Source: Microbacterium gubbeenense DSM 15944
GTDB taxonomy: Bacteria > Actinomycetota > Actinomycetes > Actinomycetales > Microbacteriaceae
Length of the DNA stretch: 64,000 nt
Direction of reading: 5' to 3'
NCBI RefSeq assembly: GCF_000422745.1
Contig: NZ_KE383914.1
Coordinates: forward strand, 257,021 to 321,020
In this document: positions 24,111-34,300 of the stretch, in pieces
How positions within the stretch are numbered: position 1 is the stretch's first letter
Layout: each line of letters opens with the position of its first letter
Program-made: the position numbers and the translations under genes
The notes under the pieces: generated by a model
What the model saw: the letters and a program-made list of their open reading frames with translations, nothing else
Told to the model about the DNA's origin: nothing
The model's database searches: none

Positions 24111-27100
24111 ATGCGTGCTGAAAAGCAGGATCAGCCCTCGCGCGATAGAGCGCGGCGGCTGACCAAGAAGACACTCGCAGCGGGAGGTGTCGTCACCACT
24201 CTCGCGGTCGTTGGATCGTTCGCGGGCATCGGGGCGGCGACCGCTGACGAGTAACCGACGACCGCCGATTCGGCGGCTCACGCTCACCTGCTGTGGCTCG
24301 AGGGCCTTGGCCTTGATGTGGCCGGTGTGGGTACGTCCGCCAGTGAGTTCCCCGGAACGCCTGGACCGATCGACGATGGCATCGACCTCGAACTTCTCGG
24401 TTCGCTCGGTCTCGAGATCCCGGAGCTCGATCTGCCGCTGATCAAGCCCGACGCTGACAGCGCCGGCCTTCTGCACCTCGGCGCGCTCGGCGCCGGCGGC
24501 AGCCGTTCCTCGTCGACCTCGGAGACGGAATCGCTGGCCGCATCCCGTCTGCTCTCAGAGAGTGGCGGGCTCGATCTCAGCGCGTACGAAGGTGACGTTG
24601 CGGACCCCGCCTATGTCGACCTGACCTCGACCATCGAACAGCTTTTGGGTGATGGTGCACTCGACACGCTTCTCAGCGAGGCGCGTATCGAGCTCGGCGC
24701 TGTCGGTTCCGAGATCACCAAGAACGGCACGGAGGTGAACTCCCAGTATCGGATCGCGGATCTCGGTGTGGCTCTCACGAGCCCGTTGCTCGGCGATGTG
24801 ACGAGCCTCGTCGACGACGTCGTCGGCGGTGTCGTCGATCCTCTCAACGACGCGATCGGGCCCGATGGCTCGCTCAGCACGATCGTTAACAACCTCGTCG
24901 CGGGTCTGAATCTCAACGTGCCTGTTGTGGGCGGCCTGACCACGACCCTTGAGACCCCGCTGTCGCTCGACGTCAGCTCGCTCACCGATTCGGTGCGCGA
25001 GGGCCTGCTGCAGGAGCCCCTCGATAACTCGACGGCTGAGCAGCCCGCAACCGTCTCGATCGACCTCAACAACGGGTCGGTCTCGGCGGACCTCGGTGGC
25101 CTGCTACTGGCCTCGAACCCGGACTTCACTGATCTGAACGATCTTCCGGCGAACACGGACGTGCTCTCGGACAGTGTCGTGAACGCACTGACGCAGGGCG
25201 TTCTCGAAGCGCTCACCGGTACCGGGCCGAACTCCCTCACGAGCAAGGCCGTCGCCTTGGTCGAGGACGGTCTCTACGGCATCGGGGTCGGCCTCGAGCT
25301 CAACCTCAACGTCTCGCTCCTCACAATTCCGGCCGTGGACACGACGCTCTCGTTGCTCGACGAGGAGGGCGAGCCCGCAACGCTCGGCGGCATCCTCGGC
25401 GTCGACGGATACACTCCCGCTGGTCTTGAGATCGCCGATGAAGGCGTTCTCGGTGGCCTGCTCACTCCCGTGCTCGGCGTCGTGACGACCGCTCTTGACG
25501 GCCTGACGAGCGGCCTCGGCACCATCGTCGAGGGCGCAGCAGGTGAGGGCGGGATCCTCGACACGCTCCAGCCCACGATTAACGGCGTTCTGAACCCGAT
25601 CGTGACCGCGCTTGTGGGCGATGACGGCGCGATTAAGGGTCTTCTCGACGGCGCCGCCACGATCACGATCAACGAGCAGCCGCAGGAACTGGCCACGCCT
25701 GAGCCCGGCGACCTCGGAGACGAGAGTCTTTCGGTTCGCGCGCTCAGTGTTTCGGTGCTTCCGGGCCTTCTCAATAATCCCGTGAAGCTCGAGCTCGCAT
25801 CGTCGACGGTCAAGGCGCTGGACGAGGCGCCCGTGTACGACACGGCCATCGAGGTCACGCCGGGCACGATCGAGCAGGGCGAAACGACGACGATCACCGG
25901 TACCGGCTTCGCGCCGAACGAGACCGTCGACGTCGTACTCGAGGGCGAGAGCATCGGTACGGCTACGACGAACGAGAGCGGCGAGTTCACGCTCGACTAC
26001 ACCGCGCCGGAAGACTCCGGGACCGGTGCCTTCGATGTGGTTGCCACGGGTGAGGTCTCGCAGACCCCGGCCGAGGGAATTCTCACGATCGAGGCGGGTA
26101 ACGCCGGGGCGGACCCGGACACGGACACGAACGGTGATGTGGACGTGAACGGTACCCCGGACACGGACACGAACGGTGATGCGGACGTGAACGGTACCCC
26201 GGACACGAACGCTAACGCAGACGTGAACGCGGACGCTGATGTGAACGGTGACGTGAACACCAACGCCTCGTCTTCGGCTTCGGCCTCGGCGAACGCGGAC
26301 GACGACAGCAACGCATCGGCTCAGGCCGCTGCGCAGGCTGCGGCGACCGCCGACGCTGACGCGACGGCTTCGGCCGCTGCGGATGCTGACGCGACGGCTG
26401 CTGCTCAGTCGGCTGCCACGGCAGACGCATCGAGCGATGCATCGGCGGATGTGTCGTCTGACGTGAACGCTTCGGCTCAGGCCGCGGCTCAGGCTGCCGC
26501 GAATGCGGACGCTTCGTCGGCGTCGAACGCTGAGGCTTCGGCCGCATCGGACGCGAGCGCGAACGCCGCGGCTGCGTCGCAGGCCGCGTCCAACGCGGAC
26601 TCGTCGTCGGATGCCTCTTCGGAGGCAGCCGCTTCGTCGGACAGCGACGCGTCGGCTTTGGCTAGCGCATCGTCGGATGACAACGCCGCGTCGGACAGCG
26701 ACTCGAACTCTGCTTCGGACAGTGAGTCGGCCTCGAACGCGAACGCGTCGAGTGCCTCTGACGGCCAGCAGATCTCGATGGAGCTCGAGAACGACCGCCT
26801 GCAGGTCGGCGAGACGCAGGTGGCCCACGGCCACGGCTTCCAGCCGGGCGAGTCGGTCACGGCAACGCAGTACTCCACCCCGTACGACATCGGCACCTCG
26901 GTCGCCGATGACAACGGCGACGTGACGTTCACGTGGTCCGTTCCGAACGGCACGGAGGACGGCAACCACGTGGTCGAGCTCACGGGCGCGACCTCGGGTA
27001 GCGTTGACGCCACCTTCGAGGTGTACTCCACCGGTGGCGGCGGGCTGTCGCCGACAGGCGGTGACATGGCGCTTCCGCTCGGGGGCCTCGCTGCGGCGAT

Positions 27101-27155
27101 GCTGCTCGCGGGTGCCGGCGTCTGGTTCGCCGTACGTCGTCTGGCACACGCCTGA
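24111..27155 (+). pseudogene. Choice-of-anchor surface protein, interrupted by an in-frame stop
   Basis: The ATG at 24111 (Shine-Dalgarno GAGGGG) opens a signal peptide (LTKKTLAAGGVVTTLAVVGS, then GAATADE) that meets TAA at 24252-24254. The same frame then continues without another stop to 27155, for about 1014 codons in total. The body resembles choice-of-anchor G proteins (many VDDVVGG, LSLDVSSLTDSV and ALTGTG strands), then an Ig-like domain (PGTIEQGETTTITGTGFAPNE), a Ser/Ala/Asp-rich stalk, a second Ig-like domain, and a C-terminal sorting-like end: SPTGGD, hydrophobic helix, RRLAHA. Without its signal peptide, an internal start would leave it in the cytosol, so it is probably inactive, or read through, or a sequencing error. 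Confidence 0.78.
26117..26200 (+). repeat. Tandem 42-bp coding repeat
   Basis: Two copies (26117-26158, 26159-26200) differing at one or two bases, plus a partial third. They encode DTDTNGDxDVNGTP units at the base of the surface protein stalk. Such repeats change length readily. Confidence 0.85.
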
Positions 27156-27171
27156 GCTGACTAGCTGAAAA

Positions 27172-27210
27172 CCCGGTGCTCCGGACGGAAACCCCGTCCG
27201 GAGCACCGGG
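27172..27210 (+). terminator. Hairpin terminator after the surface protein gene
   Basis: Perfect 17-bp stem (27172-27188 and 27194-27210) with a 5-nt loop, 17 bp after the stop. Confidence 0.82.
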
Positions 27211-27230
27211 CGTTAGATGAGGATCCCTGC

Positions 27231-27980
27231 ATGAAAGAGCGGACACGCCCCCGCCGACGTCTATACATCCGGGTCATCATGTGCGCGGCCGCGCTCGTGA
27301 CCGCGTGGCATGTGTTCGCCTCGTTCCTCTGGATCGCCCCGTGGGCACCGATCCGCGAGCTCGTCGGACAGCAGACGCTCTCGAGCTACATGATCCCGAT
27401 GTTCGGGCAATCGTGGAGCGTCTTCGCCCCGGAGCCGGTGAACGGCGACTACCGCTTCGAGGTGCGGGCGATCGTCGACGGCGAGGAGACCGAGTGGGTC
27501 TCCGCCAGCGACGTCGAGCTCTCGATGATCCAGTACAACCTCTTCACGCCTCGCGCCGGCATCGCCGCAATGGACGTCTCGAGCCAGTTCAAGGGAGCCT
27601 GGGGCGACCTCACGACCGAGCAGCAGGAGGTCGCGGAGCTCAACTACTTCAAGGCCGAGTGGGAACAGCGCATGGCCGACGCCATGATCGAGCTCGATGA
27701 CACGACCGACGTTTCCTCCTACATCGAGCAGGAGCACCGCGCCACGGCATACGCCACGCAGGTCGCATTCGCCGTGTGGGGCGATGACGTCGAGCGACTC
27801 CAATACCGCGCGACGCGTCAGAACGTGATCCCCTTCAACGACCGGCACGACCCCGACGCCGAGCGCCCGGGCATTCAGTACTCGCCCACCGGATGGCGCG
27901 GACTCGTCGTCAACGACGGACAGTCGCAGGACGCCTTCACCGACGTCTTCCGCGCACAGCACGAACGGATGGGCGAGTGA
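27231..27980 (+). CDS. DUF5819 family protein
   Basis: A 249-aa protein with one N-terminal membrane helix (VIMCAAALVTAWHVFASFLWI) and an outside domain with FGQSWSVFAPEPVNGDYRFEVRA, the recognisable DUF5819 core. Function is unknown. In many actinobacteria it is encoded directly before an HTTM protein, as here (GTGA overlap), so the two probably act as a pair at the membrane. Confidence 0.82.
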   Translation: MKERTRPRRRLYIRVIMCAAALVTAWHVFASFLWIAPWAPIRELVGQQTLSSYMIPMFGQSWSVFAPEPVNGDYRFEVRAIVDGEETEWVSASDVELSMIQYNLFTPRAGIAAMDVSSQFKGAWGDLTTEQQEVAELNYFKAEWEQRMADAMIELDDTTDVSSYIEQEHRATAYATQVAFAVWGDDVERLQYRATRQNVIPFNDRHDPDAERPGIQYSPTGWRGLVVNDGQSQDAFTDVFRAQHERMGE

Positions 27981-29071
27981 CGCGCGGCGCGACGGGCGCC
28001 CCCGTCATCGAACGCGCCGGCGCGGCCGTATCGCAGACGATCCGGGCGGCCGGTCGCCTCGTCGCTCTGCTCCCGCGCACCCTGTGGGGCATCGCGCGGA
28101 ACACCTGGCTGTGGACCGAGTCGTGGCTGCTCGACAACAAGGTGTCGCTCTACGGTCTGTCGGTCACGCGCATCCTGATCGGCCTCACCGGCGTCGGGCT
28201 GCTGCTGACGAACTTCTCCAGCCGCCTGTACGCATTCGGATCCGGATCCGCCTGGAACGGCGAAGGCGCGGAGCCCGTCAGCGACTTCCCGAAGATCTGG
28301 ATCTTCAGCTGGTTCCACCGCGTCGCCTACGACGACGTGCTGTTCACGACGCTGTACGTCGTGCTGCTCGCCCTCGCGGTCATGTTCGTGCTCGGCTGGC
28401 GCTTCAAGATCGTGCTGCCGATCTACTTCGTTCTCTGGGTCAGCTTCATCGAGATGAACGACGCGCTGGGCGACCAGGGCGACAACATGTACCGCATCGT
28501 CCTGCTTCTGCTGCTGTTCGCGGATCCCGCTGCGCGCTGGTCGCTCGACGCGCGGCGCCGCGCGAAGAACGGCTTCCGCACGATCCTCCCGCGCGAGATC
28601 AGCAACCTGCTGCACAACCTCGCCCTCGTCGCCCTGACGGCGCAGGTGATCTTCGTGTACGTGTCCGGCGGCCTCTATAAGGCCGGGGGCGATCCCTGGT
28701 CCGGCGGCTACGCCGTGTACAACCCCCTCATGACCGAGCGGTTCGGCACGTGGCCCGTGCTCAGCGAGCTCTTCACTGCGTGGGGCCCAGCCGTCACCGC
28801 CATCACCTGGGGCTCGATCGTCCTGCAGATCGCCTTCCCCTTCATGCTGCTCACGCGGCCCACGCGCATCCTCGCCCTGGCCGGCATCATGTCGTTCCAC
28901 ATCGGCATCGGCGTGCTCATGGGGCTGCCCTGGTTCTCGCTCGCCATGATCGGCATTGACTTCATCTTCATCCGCGACCGCACCTGGAAGCGGATGGCGG
29001 AACTCGCCCGCGGCGCGTACCGCAACGGCCCCTCCGAGTGGGCCGACCAAAAGGAGCGCGCCGAGGTCTGA
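27977..29071 (+). CDS. HTTM-domain membrane protein
   Basis: A 364-aa polytopic membrane protein of the HTTM (horizontally transferred transmembrane) family, the same fold as vitamin K-dependent gamma-carboxylase. About eight hydrophobic helices are visible, with conserved polar segments VSFIEMNDALGDQGDNMYRI and YVSGGLYKAGG. The GTG at 27977 overlaps the DUF5819 stop. Catalytic carboxylation has not been shown for most bacterial members, so I make no enzymatic claim. Confidence 0.85.
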   Translation: MTRGATGAPVIERAGAAVSQTIRAAGRLVALLPRTLWGIARNTWLWTESWLLDNKVSLYGLSVTRILIGLTGVGLLLTNFSSRLYAFGSGSAWNGEGAEPVSDFPKIWIFSWFHRVAYDDVLFTTLYVVLLALAVMFVLGWRFKIVLPIYFVLWVSFIEMNDALGDQGDNMYRIVLLLLLFADPAARWSLDARRRAKNGFRTILPREISNLLHNLALVALTAQVIFVYVSGGLYKAGGDPWSGGYAVYNPLMTERFGTWPVLSELFTAWGPAVTAITWGSIVLQIAFPFMLLTRPTRILALAGIMSFHIGIGVLMGLPWFSLAMIGIDFIFIRDRTWKRMAELARGAYRNGPSEWADQKERAEV

Positions 29072-29164
29072 CTCTGCTTGTGGTCGGTGCACAAACGAAT
29101 CGCTCGAGAGCTGACGATCTGCATAGATTTTGTCGTGACAGACTCCCCGATGAGAGGAAGCACC

Positions 29165-31222
29165 GTGGCCGACATTGCCGTTCGCCCTGCCGCAGCTGAA
29201 CCGACCGATCAGGCCGCTGACGTCTCGATCGACGTCGACGCACTCACCCCACACCTGCTCGGCAAGTGGAGGGACGTCCGTCTCGAAGCGCGCGAGATGA
29301 TCAAGGACGAGGCGTTCTGGCAGATTCCTGGCCAGGATTACCACACGCACCGCGAGCGCGTGTTCGAGCAGACGCGGCTGCTGGCCGAGCGCGGCGCGGG
29401 CTCGCGCGCATTCCCGACGGAGTACGGCGGACAGAACACCCAGGGCGGTAACCTCGCCGGCTTCGAGGAGCTCGTTCTCGCCGATCCGAGCCTGCAGATC
29501 AAGTCGGGTGTGCAGTGGGGGCTGTTCTCATCTGCGATCTACCAGCTCGGCACGAAGAAGCACTGGGACAAGTGGCTCGCCGATGCGGCGAGCCTGAAGC
29601 TTCCCGGCGCGTTCGCGATGACCGAGATCGGGCACGGATCCGACGTGCAATCGATCGCGACGACCGCGACATATGACCCGGAAACCGAGCAATTCGTCAT
29701 CGTCACGCCGTTTCGCGGGGCGTATAAGGACTATCTCGGAAACGCCGCGGTGCACGGCCGCGCTGCGACCGTGTTCGCGCAGCTCATCACCGGCGGGGTC
29801 AACTACGGGGTGCACTGCTTCTTCGTGCCGATCCGCGACGACAACGGTGAGAACCTGCCCGGCATCACGAGCGAGGATGACGGGCCGAAGGGCGGCCTGA
29901 ACGGCATCGACAACGGTCGTCTCGCCTTCGACCACGTGCGCGTGCCGCGCGAGAACCTGCTGAACCGCTACGGCGACGTCGCCGCCGACGGCACGTACTC
30001 GAGCCCCATCGCGAGCCCGGGGCGCCGGTTCTTCACGATGCTCGGCGCGCTCGTGCAGGGCCGCGTCTCGCTCGATGGCGCGGCGACGTGGGCCGCGGCC
30101 CTCTCACTGAAGATCGCGGTGACGTACGGCAACCAGCGTCGCCAGTTCGACGACGGCACCGGATCCGAGACGGTCCTGCTCGACTACGGCAAGCACCGCC
30201 GTCGCCTGATCCCGCGCATCGCCACCGCGTACGCGCAGACGTTCAGCCACGAGGAACTGCTGCAGAAGTTCGACGAAGTCTTCAGCGGCGAGAAGGACAC
30301 CGATGAGAATCGGCAGGATCTCGAGACGCTCGCCGCGGCGCTCAAGCCCCTGTCGACGTGGAACGCGCTCGACACGATTCAGGAGGCGCGCGAGGCGTGC
30401 GGCGGACAGGGATACCTCGCCGAGAACCGCCTCGTCGGCCTGCATCAGGATCTCGACGTGTACGCCACGTTCGAGGGCGACAACAACGTCCTGCTGCAGC
30501 TGGTCGGCAAGCGGCTGCTCGGCGATTTCGCCGCTCAGTTCAAGGGAAAGGACAAGCGCGCCCTCGCCGCGTACGGCGCGAAGCAGGGCGCATCGAAGGT
30601 CTTCCACGGCGCCGGTCTCCGCCGCCTTGGTCAGACCGTCGTCGACCTCGGATCCACAGCACGCTCGGTCGAGCTCGGCCTGCGTGAGGAGGATCAGCAC
30701 GAACTGCTCACCGACCGCGTCCAGCACATGGTCGCCGGCGTCGGCGCCCGCCTGAACGCGGCGCGCAAGCTGCCCGCCGCTGAGGCGCAGGAGGTCTTCA
30801 ACGAGAACCAGGTCGAGCTGCTGGACGCGGCACGCGCACACGGCGAGCTGCTGCAGTGGGAGGCGTTCACCGATGCGCTCTCCCGCATCAAGCACGAGGG
30901 CACTCGCACGGTGCTCACGTGGGTGCGCGACTTGTTCGGCCTGCAGCTGATCGAGAACCACCTCGCGTGGCACATCGTGAACGGACGCCTCTCGACTCAG
31001 CGCGCCGCCGCGGTGACGCGCTACATCGATCGCCTCTGCACGCGACTGCGCCCGCACGCGCAGGATCTCGTCGACGCGTTCGGGTTCGCCCCCGAGCACG
31101 TGCGTGCTCCGATCGCGTCGGGAGCCGAGGACGAGCGCCAGAACGAGGCGCGCGCCCACTATGCCGACCTCCGTGCGAGCGGCGAGGCCCCGACCTCCGA
31201 GAAGCGTCCAGCCCGGAAGTAG
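29165..31222 (+). CDS. Acyl-CoA dehydrogenase/oxidase family protein
   Basis: A 685-aa flavoprotein of fatty acid beta-oxidation, longer than ordinary acyl-CoA dehydrogenases (about 380 aa) and built like acyl-CoA oxidases. It shows AMTEIGHGSDVQSIATTATYD (FAD and substrate loop), VNYGVHCFFVPIRD, EACGGQGYLAENRL with the Glu position, and FEGDNNVLLQLVGKRLL, then an extra helical C-terminal domain. The GTG at 29165 has GAGAGGAAG 5 nt upstream; the frame open before it is not family-like. Chain-length preference is unknown. Confidence 0.88.
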   Translation: MADIAVRPAAAEPTDQAADVSIDVDALTPHLLGKWRDVRLEAREMIKDEAFWQIPGQDYHTHRERVFEQTRLLAERGAGSRAFPTEYGGQNTQGGNLAGFEELVLADPSLQIKSGVQWGLFSSAIYQLGTKKHWDKWLADAASLKLPGAFAMTEIGHGSDVQSIATTATYDPETEQFVIVTPFRGAYKDYLGNAAVHGRAATVFAQLITGGVNYGVHCFFVPIRDDNGENLPGITSEDDGPKGGLNGIDNGRLAFDHVRVPRENLLNRYGDVAADGTYSSPIASPGRRFFTMLGALVQGRVSLDGAATWAAALSLKIAVTYGNQRRQFDDGTGSETVLLDYGKHRRRLIPRIATAYAQTFSHEELLQKFDEVFSGEKDTDENRQDLETLAAALKPLSTWNALDTIQEAREACGGQGYLAENRLVGLHQDLDVYATFEGDNNVLLQLVGKRLLGDFAAQFKGKDKRALAAYGAKQGASKVFHGAGLRRLGQTVVDLGSTARSVELGLREEDQHELLTDRVQHMVAGVGARLNAARKLPAAEAQEVFNENQVELLDAARAHGELLQWEAFTDALSRIKHEGTRTVLTWVRDLFGLQLIENHLAWHIVNGRLSTQRAAAVTRYIDRLCTRLRPHAQDLVDAFGFAPEHVRAPIASGAEDERQNEARAHYADLRASGEAPTSEKRPARK

Positions 31223-31319
31223 TTCGTTCGCGGCGTGTCGTCGCGGTTAGAGTAGGAAGGCTGGGTAGGCGCGCCCTCCCGAATTCTTGACTGACCGTAT
31301 CTGCTTGGGGGAGCACACG

Positions 31320-34300
31320 ATGAGCGCAGCGGGCTGGCTCCGTGGGCGGCGGGGTGCCATCACCGGCACCTCCATCGTCGCCGCCGGTGCGATCGCGCTG
31401 ACGGCATTCGCCGTCGCCTACGACGGCAATCCCACGGCCGAGGTCGAGCTCGACGCGGGCAGCGTCTGGGTCACGAAGACCTCGAGCGAGGTGCTCGGGC
31501 ACCTCAACTCGTCGTCCGCGCTGCTCGACGGCCAGCTGCGCGGCGTCACGAGCGACCGCATCGACGTGATGCAGGAGCGCGACGGCGCCGTCATCTTCGA
31601 CAGCGGCGACAGCACCCTGGCGCGGATCGACGGGGCCGACATGGTCCTCGGCGACCGGGTTCAGATCCCCGCCGGATCCGTCGTGCAGCGCGGCGCCGAC
31701 ACCGTCGCGATCTTCGTGCCGAGCGAGGGCGACCTCTACCTGTCGGCGATCGACGAGATCGGCTCGTTCGACCCGTCCGAGGCCGAACCGATCGCCGAGC
31801 TCGGTGCCGACGCCGTGATGACGGTCGGCACCGACGGCACGGTGCACACGTTCGAGCCGGATGGCGCGGCGCTCACGACGTACGCGGTGGGGTCCGACGG
31901 ATCCGTCGCCGGCGACCCCGAGCAGCAGACGCTCGAGGCCGTCACCGGTTCAGATGTCGAGATCTCCTCCGTCGGCGGCACGCCGGTCGTGCTCGACCGC
32001 GCCGGCGGAATCGTCGCCACGCCCGACGGTCTGGAAACATCGATCGGATCCTCAGAGAACGCACGGCTCGCGGCCGACGCGCCGCGCGACGACGTCGTGC
32101 GCGTGGCGACCGAGACCTCGCTCGCAGACGTGCCGCTCGACGGATCCGAAGCAGCGCTGACCGCGAACGGCGGCGCCTCGGGCGCGCCCCTCCAGCCCGT
32201 CGTGGCGGGGGAGTGCGCGTACGCGGCGTGGCAGGGCACCCAGCAGATCGTGCGCGACTGCGCTGATTCCTCGCGCGATGTCGTCCAGACGATCGACGGC
32301 GCATCCAGCGACGGTCTCGTCTTCCGCACGAACGGCAGCCAGGTCGTGCTCAACGACGCGTCCGGCGGCTCGTCCTGGCTCGCGTCGGAGGACATGCAGC
32401 ACGTCAACAACTGGGACGACCTCACCCCGCCCGAGGGCGACGGGCAGGAGTCGGACGAGGTCGAGGAGAACCAAGAGGCCGAGGTTCAGCCGCCCGAGCG
32501 CACGGCCGAGAACCGTGAGCCCGACGCGGAGGATGACACCTACGGTGTGCGCCCTGGTCGGTCGGCGGTGCTCCCCGTGCTCGACAACGACTCGGATCCC
32601 GACGGCGACGTGCTCACGATCACGGTCGACGAGCAGCCCGGCGCGGGCCAGGTGCAGACGATCCAGGACGGCCAGGCGCTGCAGGTCACGATGCCGGAGA
32701 ACGCCAGCGGAACCGGCACCTTCCGCTACACGGTGAGCGACGGGCGCGGCGGATCCGACTCCGCACGCGTCGATCTGAGCGTGCACGACCCCGAAGAGAA
32801 CCTCCCGCCCGCGCAGAAGGATCTGCGCCCCACGGTCGCGGTCGAGTCCGGCGGCTCGGTGACGTACAACGTGCTGCCCGACTGGATCGACCCCGACGGC
32901 GACGACATCTATCTCTCGAACGTCACGCCCGCCGAGGGCGACGAGGTCGACTTCACCGCTGACGGCCAGATCACCTACCGAGCGCTGGCGGCCTACGAGG
33001 GCCCGCTCGCGATCGATGTGACGGTCTCTGACGGCACCGACGTGGCGACGGCCGAGCTGAGCCTCGACGTGCGGCCGGTCGGCACGGTCCAGCCCGTCAC
33101 GAACGCCGACCACGTGCAGCTGTTCGCGGGCGAGTCGGCGACGGTCGAGCCGCTCATCAACGACATCAACGCGGCGAGCGAAGACCTCACGCTGTCGCAG
33201 GTCACGCCTCCCGCCGAGGTCGAGGTGACTGCCGACGCGCAGGGCGGCGTGCTGAACGTCGAGAGCGAGACGCCGGGCACTTACTACGTCGACTACGCGG
33301 CGTCGGCGGGCGCGCTCGCCGCGCCGGGCGTGATCCGCGTCGACGTGCTCGAGAACAAGGACAAGGACGCAGCCCCCGTCGCAGTGCGCGACACCGCGTA
33401 CTTGCCGGGCGGCGGCGAGGTCCTCATCGACGCGCTGCAGAACGACTACGACCCGTCCGCCGGGGTGCTCGTCGTGCAGTCGGTCGAGGCGCCCGACGGA
33501 TCCGGCGTCTCGGCGGCCGTGCTCGGCCACTCGACGATCCAGCTGACCGATCGCGCGATGCTCGAGGATCAGGTCGTCGTCACCTACCGCATCAGCAACG
33601 GCGCGCGGTCGGCGACGGGCGAGATCATCGTGATCCCCGTGCCCGCCACGGATCAGATCCGCCCGCCGATCGCCGCGGACGACACCGCGACGGTGCGCGC
33701 GGGCGACATCGTGACGGTGCCCGTGACCGAGAACGACTCGCACCCGAACGGCGACTCGTTCGAGGTCCTGCCCGACTTCGTCGAGCAGCCCGATGCGTCG
33801 GCGGGCGACATCTTCGTGTCGCAGGACACGGTGCGCTTCCGCGCGGCCGCCGACGCCGAAGGCCAGGTCGAGGCCGTCTACAGCATCATCGACAGCAAGG
33901 GCCAGCGCGACTCGGCGACGGTGCGGATCAACATCTCGCCGTGGAACGAGCAGAGCAACTCGGCGCCGATCCCCGAGCACGTGACGGGGCGGGCGATCGC
34001 TGGCAGCACCAGCCGCATCGAGATCCCGCTCGACCGCATCGATCCGGATGGCGACTCGGTCGACCTCATCGGCATCTCCTCGGCGCCGTCAAAGGGCAAG
34101 ATCACCGCGACCGGAACCGACTTCCTCTCCTACGAGGCCGACCGCGGCGCGTCCGGCGTCGACTCGTTCAGCTACCGCGTCGTCGACACGTTCGGCGTCG
34201 AGTCGATCGGCACGGTGCGCGTGGGAATCGCGCCGAGCCCCGGCACGAACCAGGCGCCGAACGCAATGAGCGACACGGTGGCGGTACGGCCGGGACGCAC

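Noticed and set aside
24318..27155. A separate intact 945-aa gene starting at an internal GTG
   Set aside because: It is in the same frame as the upstream signal peptide, lacks its own ribosome binding site and export signal, so one interrupted gene is the better reading.
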